A stretch of 64,000 bases of DNA, taken from Flaviaestuariibacter flavus. GTDB taxonomy: Bacteria > Bacteroidota > Bacteroidia > Chitinophagales > Chitinophagaceae. The DNA lies in NCBI RefSeq assembly GCF_004337505.1, contig NZ_SJZI01000050.1, positions 124,001 through 188,000 on the forward strand. The letters are read 5' to 3'. Shown here piece by piece: positions 16,192 to 24,049 of this stretch; the first letter of the stretch is position 1; each line of letters starts with the position of its first letter. The position numbers and the translations under genes are program-made. The notes below the pieces were generated by a model. It was not told the DNA's origin and did not search any database. It worked only from the letters and a program-made list of their open reading frames with translations.

Positions 16192-18225
16192 TTACCAGAT
16201 GCGCGTCCGCGCTTCCGGTGCTTTATACATTTTGTCGCCGGGCTGGATGTTGAAGGCAGCGTACCAGGCGTCCATATTCACGATGGGGCCGTTGGCACGG
16301 TGCTCGCCGGGCGAGTGCGGGTCGGTGAGGATCAGCTGCGCAAGCGCCTCGGGTGTGGCGTTGGAGCGCCAAACCTGTGCCCAGCTCAGGAAGAAGCGCT
16401 GCTGTGGCGTAAAGCCGTCGATCTTCTTTCCTTCCTTGAACTGCTTCGTTTTAGTAAAGGCCTCGTAAGCCATGTTGAGACCGCCAAGGTCGGCGAGGTT
16501 CTCACCCAGCGTAAGGCGGCCGTTCACGTGCACGGTGTCGAGCACGGTGAAGGCGTTGTACTGGGCCACCACTTCGTCGGCACGCTTCTTAAAGAGGTCG
16601 GCGTCTGCCTTCGTCCACCAATCGGTAAGGTTGCCGTTGGCAGCGTACTGGCGGCCGGAGTCGTCGAAGCCGTGGGTCATTTCGTGACCGATCACCGCAC
16701 CAATACCGCCATAGTTGACGGCGTCGTCCGCACCGAAATCGAAGAAGGGAAACTGCAGGATGCCGGCCGGGAAGGCGATTTCGTTATTGCTCGGGCTGTA
16801 GTAGGCGTTGATGGTGGGAGGCGTCATGCCCCATTCGGTACGGTCAACGGGTTTGCCGATGCGGCCCACCATTTCGTTGTAGCGCCATTGGGCTGAGCGG
16901 CGCACATTGCCCAGCAGGTCGCCGCGCTCGATGGTGATGGAGCTGTAGTCTTTCCACTTGTCGGGATAAGCGATCTTGCGGGTGAAGGCATTGAGCTTCT
17001 CCAGGGCGCGCTGCTTCGTGGCCTCGCTCATCCAGGTGAGGTTCTTGATGCGGTTGGCAAAGGTTTCCTGCAGGTTATTCACCAGCTCGAGCATGCGCTC
17101 CTTTGCTTCGGGCTTGAAGTATTTGGCCACGTACATCTGGCCCAGCTGGTCGCCGAGCTGCTGGTCGATGAGACCGCTGACGAACTGCCAGCGGGGTGTC
17201 ATTTCTTTCTGGCCCGTAAGCACCTGGCGCAGCTTGAAGTCCTGCTGGCGGAAGTCGTTGCTGAGATAGGCAGCCGTGTTGTTCAGCATGTTCCATTTCA
17301 GGTAGGTCTTCCAGTCGTCCATCGGCAGGGCGCTGAGCAGTACATCTACGATGCGCAGGTAATTGGGGTTGCTGACGATCACGCTATCGGCACCTTTGAT
17401 CCTGGCCTCGTTCAGCATCCATCCCCAGTCGATGCCGGGAGTGAGGGTGGCGAGGTCTTTTACGGCGTACTTATTATAGGTCTTGTAAGGATCGCGGAGC
17501 TCTACGCGGGCATACTGGGCTTTTGCCAGGGCCGTTTCGATACGCATTACCGCGTCGGCATGACGGGCTGCTGTGGCTGCATCTTCGCCGATCAGCCCGA
17601 ACATTTTACCCACGTGTTCGCGGTAGGCGCTGCGGATATTGGTGCTCCGGGTATCGTTCTTCAGGTAGTAGTCGCGGTCGGGGAGCGTAATGCCACCCTG
17701 CCCGATCGAGGGGATATACTGGTCTACCTTTTTCCGATCCTGGCCCACACTGGTACCGAGCAGGCCGCTGCCCATGCCCTGGGTGCGCTCCTGTACCAGC
17801 TCCTTGAGGAAGTCGGCAGGCGCGTTCAGTGCGTCGATCCGCTGCAGGTCGGCCTTGATGGGCGTATAACCCAGGTTGTCGATCGCGGCCGTATCCATGC
17901 CGCTCATGTAGAAGTCGGCCACCTGCTGCACCTTGGGGTCAGCGCTTTTTTTGCCCGCTTCTTCCATCAGCGTGCGGAGGCGGCGGCTGCTTTCCTCGCG
18001 CAGCTCGTCGAAGGAGCCCCAGCGCGTCTTGGACGCCGGCACCGGGTTCTTCTTCAGCCAGGTTCCGTTGGCATATAAATAGAAGTTGTCGCCCGGCCGG
18101 ACGCTCTGGTCCATATTGGCCGGGTCGATGTATTTTTTCTTCTTCGGCTTGTCATCACCGGGTGGTGTGAAAGCCACCAGTCCAGCTGATAAGCCCAGCA
18201 GGGCAATTGTTGCCAGTTTTCTCAT
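16192..18225 (-). CDS. M13 family zinc metallopeptidase (neprilysin/PepO-like)
   Basis: This 677-residue exported endopeptidase has a signal peptide (ATIALLGLSAGLVAF). The M13 N-terminal helical domain begins DPANMDQSVRPGDNFYLYAN. The catalytic C-terminal region has VIGHEMTHGFDDSGRQY (HExxH) and GENLADLGGLNMAY (third ligand Glu in ExxxD), with the conserved NAYYSPSNNEIAFPAGILQ. Family members cleave short peptides in the periplasm or outside. It ends at a strong terminator and appears monocistronic. Confidence 0.95.
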   Translation of the reverse strand: MRKLATIALLGLSAGLVAFTPPGDDKPKKKKYIDPANMDQSVRPGDNFYLYANGTWLKKNPVPASKTRWGSFDELREESSRRLRTLMEEAGKKSADPKVQQVADFYMSGMDTAAIDNLGYTPIKADLQRIDALNAPADFLKELVQERTQGMGSGLLGTSVGQDRKKVDQYIPSIGQGGITLPDRDYYLKNDTRSTNIRSAYREHVGKMFGLIGEDAATAARHADAVMRIETALAKAQYARVELRDPYKTYNKYAVKDLATLTPGIDWGWMLNEARIKGADSVIVSNPNYLRIVDVLLSALPMDDWKTYLKWNMLNNTAAYLSNDFRQQDFKLRQVLTGQKEMTPRWQFVSGLIDQQLGDQLGQMYVAKYFKPEAKERMLELVNNLQETFANRIKNLTWMSEATKQRALEKLNAFTRKIAYPDKWKDYSSITIERGDLLGNVRRSAQWRYNEMVGRIGKPVDRTEWGMTPPTINAYYSPSNNEIAFPAGILQFPFFDFGADDAVNYGGIGAVIGHEMTHGFDDSGRQYAANGNLTDWWTKADADLFKKRADEVVAQYNAFTVLDTVHVNGRLTLGENLADLGGLNMAYEAFTKTKQFKEGKKIDGFTPQQRFFLSWAQVWRSNATPEALAQLILTDPHSPGEHRANGPIVNMDAWYAAFNIQPGDKMYKAPEARTRIW

Positions 18226-18316
18226 GTGTGCGGGAATTTTAAGACGCCGAATTTAAGGCAGAGCGCTGATGAAAAAACCCTTAATTACAGGAGGGGCTGG
18301 AGTTTAACAGGAGCGG

Positions 18317-18344
18317 CCGTGAGCCGTGAGCCGTGAGCCGTGAG
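18317..18344. repeat. Short tandem repeat, four 7-bp units
   Basis: CCGTGAG is repeated four times without interruption in the gap between the Do protease terminator and the M13 gene. ATTCACGGTTCAGG at about 18396-18410 looks like a decayed complementary arm, so this may be a remnant of the word-type inverted repeats seen elsewhere. Confidence 0.75.
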
Positions 18345-18413
18345 AAGATGAACTCAGTAAGATATGAAGGAATCGGGCTCTTGTCGTCCGAAGGATTCAC
18401 GGTTCAGGCAAAC

Positions 18414-18440
18414 GAAAAAAGCCGCCCCTAAAGGCGGCTC
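18414..18440 (-). terminator. Terminator after the Do protease gene
   Basis: On the minus strand AGCCGCC TTTAGG GGCGGCT is followed by TTTTTTCG. It lies about 25 nt after the stop codon. Confidence 0.88.
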
Positions 18441-18464
18441 TATCATTTATCGGTCCTTCACAGA

Positions 18465-19982
18465 TTATTCTTCGAGGTTGAGCGGGTAGGTGTACGCGCC
18501 GTCGTAGCCCGGGTAGATGCCGTCGAGACGGACGCGGCCGCCCGAGTTGGCGAGTGCCTGCGAAAGCTGGTCGACGGAGTTGATCTCCTGGCCGTTGACG
18601 CTGGTGATCACAAAGCCGGGGATCATGCGGGTGCGGCTCAGGGGGCCGCTTTCGCTGATCTTGTCTACCACCACGCCACCGGTAATGCCGTACTGGCGCG
18701 CCTTGTTCTTGTCGAGATTCGACAGCTCGGCGCCGATGCGGGCACCGATATTCTGGGTGATCACATCGCCTTTTTTCTTGAGCGTTACCTGGGCGGTGAT
18801 TTCCTTGCTGTTGCGCATGAACGTAACAGCCACCTTGTCGCCGGGGCGGAAGGAAGCGATCTGGGCGCTCATCTGGATACCGGTATTCACCGCATTGCCG
18901 TTCACCTTGGTGATCACATCGCCCTTGCGGATGCCGGCTGCAAAAGCGCCGCCATCGGAGGATACACCCGATACGAGCACGCCTTCCTGGTTCACCGGCA
19001 GGCCCTGCTGCTTGATCTGCTCTTCGCTCAGGTCGTCGGTTGCGATATAGTTGATGCCGAGGTAGCCGCGCTGTACGTCGCCGAAGCGGATGATGTCGTC
19101 CACGATCTTCTTAACGATGTTCACCGGGATGGCGAAGGAGTAACCGGCGTAGGTTCCCGTCGGGGCAAGGATGGCCGAGTTGATGCCGATGAGCTCACCG
19201 CTGCCGTTCACCAGCGCGCCACCCGAGTTGCCCTGGTTTACGGCTGCGTCGGTCTGGATGAACGACTCCACCGGCGTCTCGCTCTGGCGTTTATTAATGT
19301 TGATGGAGCGGCCGGTTGCCGATACGATACCGGCGGTAACCGTCGTCTCGAGCGTCAGGGGATAGCCGATTGCCAGCACCCACTGGCCAAGCACGAGGTT
19401 GCCGCTGTTGCCGTATACGAGGAAGGGCAGCTTGGTGCCGTCGATCTTCAGCACGGCAAGGTCCGAGCTCGGGTCGCGGCCGATCAGGCGGGCCTTGTAG
19501 GTTTTGCGGTTGTGCAGGGTCACGGTGATCTCGTCGGCCACCCCATCGGCGCCGTTGGAAATCACGTGGTTGTTGGTAACGATATAGCCGTCTTCGGACA
19601 CGATCACGCCCGAGCCGGAAGCACGCTGCTCCGGAATGACGTTGGGGCCAGCTCCGCCGAGCAGGTCGTTAAACCAGTCGTCGAAAAAGCCCTCACCGGT
19701 GCGTGGCGAGCGAATGTTGTTGGTGATCTTTTTTGCGGGGATCTTGGTCTTGATGTGCACCACCGCCGGCACCGCCGCATTGGCGGCCTTGGTAAGGTCA
19801 ACCATTTCACCCGGTGCACCCGGGCTGCCGCCCGTAAAGCCTGCATAATTGGCGGGAAGGCCTTTTTCCGCAGAGCCGATCAGGTAACGGTCGGGTGACA
19901 AGAACTTGTTGTAGGCGAAGATGCTGCCAAAGGTGGTCGCAGCACTAATGCCGACGACGGCCAGAACTTGTTTCCATTTCAT
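18465..19982 (-). CDS. Do/HtrA family periplasmic serine protease
   Basis: The protein is 505 residues. An N-terminal membrane or signal segment (VLAVVGISAATTFGSIFAYN) is followed by the trypsin-like domain with triad His (VTNNHVISNG), Asp (DPSSDLAVLKID) and Ser (AVNQGNSGGALVN). Two PDZ domains follow at about 300-390 (GYLGINYIATDDLSEEQIK) and 410-500. It degrades or chaperones misfolded envelope proteins, as DegP/DegQ do. Length and domain order match the Do family. It is monocistronic. Confidence 0.95.
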   Translation of the reverse strand: MKWKQVLAVVGISAATTFGSIFAYNKFLSPDRYLIGSAEKGLPANYAGFTGGSPGAPGEMVDLTKAANAAVPAVVHIKTKIPAKKITNNIRSPRTGEGFFDDWFNDLLGGAGPNVIPEQRASGSGVIVSEDGYIVTNNHVISNGADGVADEITVTLHNRKTYKARLIGRDPSSDLAVLKIDGTKLPFLVYGNSGNLVLGQWVLAIGYPLTLETTVTAGIVSATGRSININKRQSETPVESFIQTDAAVNQGNSGGALVNGSGELIGINSAILAPTGTYAGYSFAIPVNIVKKIVDDIIRFGDVQRGYLGINYIATDDLSEEQIKQQGLPVNQEGVLVSGVSSDGGAFAAGIRKGDVITKVNGNAVNTGIQMSAQIASFRPGDKVAVTFMRNSKEITAQVTLKKKGDVITQNIGARIGAELSNLDKNKARQYGITGGVVVDKISESGPLSRTRMIPGFVITSVNGQEINSVDQLSQALANSGGRVRLDGIYPGYDGAYTYPLNLEE

Positions 19983-20122
19983 AGTGTGCTATTGAATTGA
20001 GTTATTTAATACTGTCAAATTGTATGCCTCTACCTTACAAAATAACTATCGCGCGACGCCTTTCTTACTACCGGTGGTTCAGTTTAACAAACATTTACTA
20101 AGGTCTTCGTAGTTCGTCAAAA

Positions 20123-21127
20123 TTATAAAGAAAGCAGAAACTTCAGCGTGTCCACACCATCGGCGAAGGTGTCGAGCGCCGGGCATTGCGCGCCACCGAA
20201 GGGCACCTGGCCCTGCCCGACAATGCACTGGATGTCCTTGCGTTCCGACAGCGATTTTTCCGCTTCCACGGCGCTTTTGTAGAATTGGTAATGCACCTGG
20301 CTGATGGGCGCGAAGGGGCTTTCGGCTTCCAGCAGCAGCACCGTTCCATTGGTCATATAGAAGTGGTGGTTGATGATGTGCACCGCCAGGTTATAATCGT
20401 AGTTGTTCCGGTATTTGTTGTGGTGCTCCAGCTCTTTATACTTGTCGAGCGCCCGCAGGAGCGGTTCAAAATTATAACCTTCCGGTACCCGCAGGGCCGT
20501 GACGTTGCGGCAGCCCAGACCGAAATATTGGCAAATATCGTCTGCCAGTTTTTCCAGTTCTCCGGCCGTTTCGTCGCCTGTAAGCAGTGCCACCGAGGTC
20601 CGGTTCTTCCGGATGATGTGCGGGTATTTGGCGAAATAGTGCTCAAAGTAGCGGGCCGTGTTATCGGAGCCAGTAGCGATATAAGCTTCGCAGCCCGTCA
20701 GGCGCTCGGCCAGCACGAAGTAGGGCGCTGCATCGGGGCGCTCACGCAGCAGCCACTCGACGAGGTGGGTGATCAGCACCGTGTCTTTCGACGAGGGCTT
20801 GATCCAGGCATAGTGCCCCGCGAGAAAGGTACAGAGCAGGTCGTGGAAGCCCACCAGCGGGATATTGCCCGCCATCACGAGGCCGACTTTTTTCGGCGCC
20901 GCATTTTCCTCCGGAATGGCATAGCGCATTGCCAGCTCTTCAAGGACCGGGCGCCGCAGGAAGGCGGTCCGGATATTTTCGGTGGCGAGGTCCACGAATC
21001 CAGGTGTGAACCAGTTATTTTGAATATAGGCGCGCTCCCGGGCCGTGGCCCAGCTTTCGTCGTTCAGCGCGAGGTAATCGCCCAGCCGGGCCAGCAGATC
21101 AATCCGTTCTTGCAGTTTTAGGTGCAT
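20123..21127 (-). CDS. LuxC-like acyl-CoA reductase
   Basis: This 334-residue protein is related to the LuxC acyl-CoA reductase family, part of the aldehyde dehydrogenase superfamily. Recognisable parts are [59 protein letters not shown] and [18 protein letters not shown]. It would reduce an acyl-CoA to an aldehyde with NADPH, but no luciferase or acyl-transferase partner is nearby. It is divergently transcribed from a ferredoxin gene, 45 nt apart, hinting at a common redox role. Confidence 0.8.
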   Translation of the reverse strand: MHLKLQERIDLLARLGDYLALNDESWATARERAYIQNNWFTPGFVDLATENIRTAFLRRPVLEELAMRYAIPEENAAPKKVGLVMAGNIPLVGFHDLLCTFLAGHYAWIKPSSKDTVLITHLVEWLLRERPDAAPYFVLAERLTGCEAYIATGSDNTARYFEHYFAKYPHIIRKNRTSVALLTGDETAGELEKLADDICQYFGLGCRNVTALRVPEGYNFEPLLRALDKYKELEHHNKYRNNYDYNLAVHIINHHFYMTNGTVLLLEAESPFAPISQVHYQFYKSAVEAEKSLSERKDIQCIVGQGQVPFGGAQCPALDTFADGVDTLKFLLSL

Positions 21128-21172
21128 CCGTTATTTTTGTCCCGCAAATTTACTTCTAAATCAAACCGACTT

Positions 21173-21520
21173 ATGGCCATCAAGATAACGGATGAATGTA
21201 TCAACTGCGGCGCCTGCGAGCCCGAATGTCCCAATAACGCGATCTACGAAGGCGGGGTGGAATGGTCCATCGCCGACGGTACCTCGGTAAAAGGCGCCTA
21301 TATCCTGGTAGACGGCACCACGGTAGACGCCGGCCAGCGCAACGCGCCCATCGCCGTCGATACTTACTATATCGTGCCCAGCAAATGCACCGAATGCCAG
21401 GGTTTCCACGAAGAGCCCCAGTGCGCGGCCGTTTGCCCGGTCGACTGCTGCGTTCCCGACGAAATGTACCAGGAAACCGTGGAGGCGCTGATGGAAAAGA
21501 AAGAGCGCCTGCACCTCTGA
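21173..21520 (+). CDS. 4Fe-4S dicluster ferredoxin
   Basis: The protein is 115 residues from the ATG at 21173. The first cluster motif is [12 protein letters not shown] (Cx2Cx2Cx3CP). The second is [20 protein letters not shown] (Cx2Cx8Cx3CP), the extended spacing seen in Alvin-type ferredoxins. It is a soluble low-potential electron carrier that could serve the Kor-type oxidoreductase whose beta subunit is encoded at 9338. A terminator enclosed by family B arms follows the stop. Confidence 0.93.
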   Translation: MAIKITDECINCGACEPECPNNAIYEGGVEWSIADGTSVKGAYILVDGTTVDAGQRNAPIAVDTYYIVPSKCTECQGFHEEPQCAAVCPVDCCVPDEMYQETVEALMEKKERLHL

Positions 21521-21523
21521 GAA

Positions 21524-21647
21524 TAACGAATAGCGAACAAGGAATATCGAATTTCGAGACGATGCCCCGGCAAACGGGGCATTTTCTTTTTGACGGTTTT
21601 AGGCGATTTCGATTTTCGTTATCCGATATTCGTTATTCGATATTCAA
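21524..21647. repeat. Family B inverted repeat copy 4 enclosing a terminator
   Basis: The left arm (21524-21558) has AATAACGAATAGCGAAC and GGAATATCGAATTTCGAG. The right arm (21606-21647) has ATTTTCGTTATCCGATATTC and GTTATTCGATATTC. The ferredoxin terminator lies in the middle. The right arm ends just before the ddl start codon. Confidence 0.75.
21562..21592 (+). terminator. Terminator after the ferredoxin gene
   Basis: ATGCCCCG GCAAA CGGGGCAT followed by TTTCTTTTT. Confidence 0.88.
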
Positions 21648-21652
21648 TTTTT

Positions 21653-22636
21653 ATGAAGAAAAAAATCGCCCTCGTCACCGGTGGTTATTCCGGTGAGGCT
21701 GTCATCTCCTATAAATCGGCGCGCACCATCTACAATAACCTCGACAAGGCGAAATACGATGTCTATACCATCGACATCAATCCCGAGGGCTGGTATTACG
21801 AACATGAGGACGGGCAGAAGACGCTTGTCAACCGTGAGAATTTCACCCTTACCGTCGGCGCCGAGCTCGTGCGCTTCGACGCGGTGTTCGTAGGGCTGCA
21901 CGGCACGCCCGGCGAGGACGGCAAGCTGCAGGGTTATTTCGATATGATCGGTCTCCCTTACTCTTCCTGCAACGCCGCCACTTCGGCGCTCACGTTCAAC
22001 AAGCGCTACACGGTGGCCGTGGCCGCGATGGCCGGGATCAACGTAGCCAAATCGGTGCACCTTTTCAAGCACACACCGCATGATGTCAACGACGTGCTCG
22101 ATCGCCTTCGGCTGCCGGTATTTGTAAAGCCCAACAACGGGGGCTCCAGCATCGGCATGAGCAAGGTGACGGAGGGCGGCCAGCTGGCGGCGGCACTCGA
22201 AAAGGCTTTTGCCGAAGACGACCAGGTGCTGGTGGAGGAGATGATCAACGGGCGCGAATTTACCGTGGGGGTATACCGTGCCGAAGGCAGGATCAATGTG
22301 CTTCCGATCACGGAGATCATCGCCCACAACGAGTTCTTCGACTTCGAAGCAAAGTACCAGGGCAAGTCGTCGGAGGTAACCCCCGCCGATATCGACGAAA
22401 GCTGGAAAAAGAACCTCGAAGACGCCGCCACCCGTATTTATGAAGTCTTTAACTGCCGCGGCGTAGTGCGCATCGACTTCATCTACAACGATGAAAAAGG
22501 ACCGCACATGCTCGAGATCAATACGGTGCCGGGCCAGAGTGAGGCTTCGGTGATCCCGCAACAGGTGCGTGCCGCCGGTATGAACCTGCAGGACTTTTAT
22601 GGCGCCCTGGTGGAGCAGACCCTTGCCGGCGGCTGA
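21653..22636 (+). CDS. ddl: D-alanine--D-alanine ligase
   Basis: The protein is 327 residues from the ATG at 21653 (MKKKIALVTGGYSGEAVISY); a longer frame would read through a repeat. This ATP-grasp enzyme joins two D-Ala for peptidoglycan. Landmarks are FVGLHGTPGEDGKLQGYFDM, VKPNNGGSSIGMSKV, VEEMINGREFTVGVY and RIDFIYNDEKGPHMLEINTV followed by PGQSEASVIPQQ. The PASTA gene follows 35 nt later, so ddl, the PASTA protein and rhodanese may form an operon. Confidence 0.96.
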   Translation: MKKKIALVTGGYSGEAVISYKSARTIYNNLDKAKYDVYTIDINPEGWYYEHEDGQKTLVNRENFTLTVGAELVRFDAVFVGLHGTPGEDGKLQGYFDMIGLPYSSCNAATSALTFNKRYTVAVAAMAGINVAKSVHLFKHTPHDVNDVLDRLRLPVFVKPNNGGSSIGMSKVTEGGQLAAALEKAFAEDDQVLVEEMINGREFTVGVYRAEGRINVLPITEIIAHNEFFDFEAKYQGKSSEVTPADIDESWKKNLEDAATRIYEVFNCRGVVRIDFIYNDEKGPHMLEINTVPGQSEASVIPQQVRAAGMNLQDFYGALVEQTLAGG

Positions 22637-22671
22637 TTGCTTATCTTGCACCCCGATTCCAAACTTATCCA

Positions 22672-23517
22672 TTGAAACAATTCATTCGTAAAAACATCAC
22701 GGGCCGCCCCCTTTGGGTAAACATACTCTGGGCGCTCGGGCTTGTGCTGCTGTTGCTGCTGCTGTTTGTGCTGTCGATGAACTGGCTTACCCAGCACGGC
22801 GTGGCCCGGCAGGTGCCTTCGGTTACCGGCAAGCCGCTGGCGGAGGCGCAGAAGCTGCTCGAGGACAACGGCTTTGATATTGTCATCCAGGACTCCGTTT
22901 ATTATGATTCGCTGCCGCCTTCGGCCGTGATCAAGCAGGTGCCCGAGGCCGATGCCGTTGTTAAAAAGAGCCGCCGCGTGTACATCACGGTCAACCGCGT
23001 TATTCCGCCCGATGTGGACATGCCCAACCTGCGTGGGTATAGCCTGCGCAACGCGGAGCAGTTGCTCCGCAACCTGGGTCTGCGCATCGGCGATACCACC
23101 ACGCGGCCCGACTTTGCGAAGGGCACCGTGCTGGAGCAAACCGTTAACGGAAATCCCGTCGCCCCCGGCTCCAAGATCCGCGTGGGCTCGCGCATCGACC
23201 TGGTGGTAGGCAGCGGTGTCGGCGCCGAGTCGCTCGAAGTGCCGTCGCTGGTGGGCATGACCTACGAGCAGGCCCGCGCCCTCATCGAAAGCGACGGCTT
23301 TATCCTCGGCTCGGTAGTGGCACCCGGTGTGCGCGACTCGCTGGCGGCATATGTAGTGCGCCAGAGCCCCGACGTGCGCGATGGCAAGGGGCGCGCCTAC
23401 CGCATCCGCCCCGGCCAGATGATCGACCTGTGGCTCGATGTCAGCAAGCCCGCGCCGCCGCATGTCGACACCGCCGCGGCTCCTCCCGCCACCGCGCCGG
23501 CAGATGGTGGTCAATAA
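22672..23517 (+). CDS. PASTA-domain membrane protein, TTG start
   Basis: This 281-residue protein begins at TTG (22672). The first in-frame ATG lies after the membrane helix, so the non-ATG start is well supported. A short basic N terminus precedes one transmembrane segment (LWALGLVLLLLLLFVLSM). Three PASTA domains follow, each with the (V)PxxxGxxxxxAxxxL pattern, for example VPSVTGKPLAEAQKLLEDNG and VPSLVGMTYEQARALIESDG. PASTA domains bind peptidoglycan-like ligands. No kinase or transpeptidase domain is attached. The C-terminal tail is Pro/Ala-rich. Confidence 0.9.
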   Translation: MKQFIRKNITGRPLWVNILWALGLVLLLLLLFVLSMNWLTQHGVARQVPSVTGKPLAEAQKLLEDNGFDIVIQDSVYYDSLPPSAVIKQVPEADAVVKKSRRVYITVNRVIPPDVDMPNLRGYSLRNAEQLLRNLGLRIGDTTTRPDFAKGTVLEQTVNGNPVAPGSKIRVGSRIDLVVGSGVGAESLEVPSLVGMTYEQARALIESDGFILGSVVAPGVRDSLAAYVVRQSPDVRDGKGRAYRIRPGQMIDLWLDVSKPAPPHVDTAAAPPATAPADGGQ

Positions 23518-23537
23518 CAAAAAAAGTACAGCATCAT

Positions 23538-23858
23538 ATGAACAACATAAGCGTAGACGAGCTGAAAGCCAAAATGGACCGCGGCGAAAAGATCAACCTG
23601 ATCGACGTGCGCGAGCCGCATGAATATGCCGAAGCCAATATCGCCGGCGCCCGCCTGTATCCTCTGGGAAAGATCCAGACCATGCAGGTAGACGAGCTCG
23701 AAGACCTCAAGGATGAGGAAGTGATCATTCAATGCCGCAGCGGTCACCGCAGCATGATGGCCTGCATGGTACTCGACCAGCTCGGTTTCAAGCATACATA
23801 CAATCTTGTCGGCGGTATCCTTGCCTGGCAGGAGAAGTACCCGGTACAGAAAGCGTAG
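23538..23858 (+). CDS. Rhodanese-like domain protein
   Basis: The protein is 106 residues from the ATG at 23538. It is a single rhodanese domain with IDVREPHEYAEANIAGARLY, VIIQCRSGHRSMMACMVL (active-site Cys in the CRSGHRS loop) and NLVGGILAWQ. It can carry persulfide sulfur, though the acceptor is unknown. It starts 21 nt after the PASTA gene, likely in one operon with ddl. Confidence 0.92.
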   Translation: MNNISVDELKAKMDRGEKINLIDVREPHEYAEANIAGARLYPLGKIQTMQVDELEDLKDEEVIIQCRSGHRSMMACMVLDQLGFKHTYNLVGGILAWQEKYPVQKA

Positions 23859-23859
23859 G

Positions 23860-24040
23860 CAATATCGAATACCGATCAGGGAATATTGAATTTTGACATA
23901 GAAAAACCCGCCAACTGGCGGGTTTTTCTATGTGGTTAATGCTCAAATTTCAAACGGATGTTTCATCGTAGCCCGTTTGAATCCCGGCACCTCCTTCAGC
24001 TTTTGCGATTCCTTGATCGATATTCGAAATTATTCTTCCT
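23860..24040. repeat. Family B inverted repeat copy 5 enclosing a terminator
   Basis: The left arm (23860-23897) has GCAATATCGAATACCGATCA and GGGAATATTGAATTTTG. The right arm (24014-24040) has CTTGATCGATATTCGAAATT. The bidirectional terminator lies between them. The arms are less well matched than in other copies. Confidence 0.6.
23900..23931. terminator. Bidirectional terminator between rhodanese and the TonB receptor genes
   Basis: AGAAAAACCCGCCA ACTGGCGGGTTTTTCT is a symmetric stem with A/T runs. It serves both convergent genes. Confidence 0.9.
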
Positions 24041-24049
24041 TAAATCATT

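Noticed and set aside
18317..18344. Possible CRISPR-like or regulatory iteron array
   Set aside because: The four 7-bp units are contiguous with no spacers, and no cas or rep genes are near.
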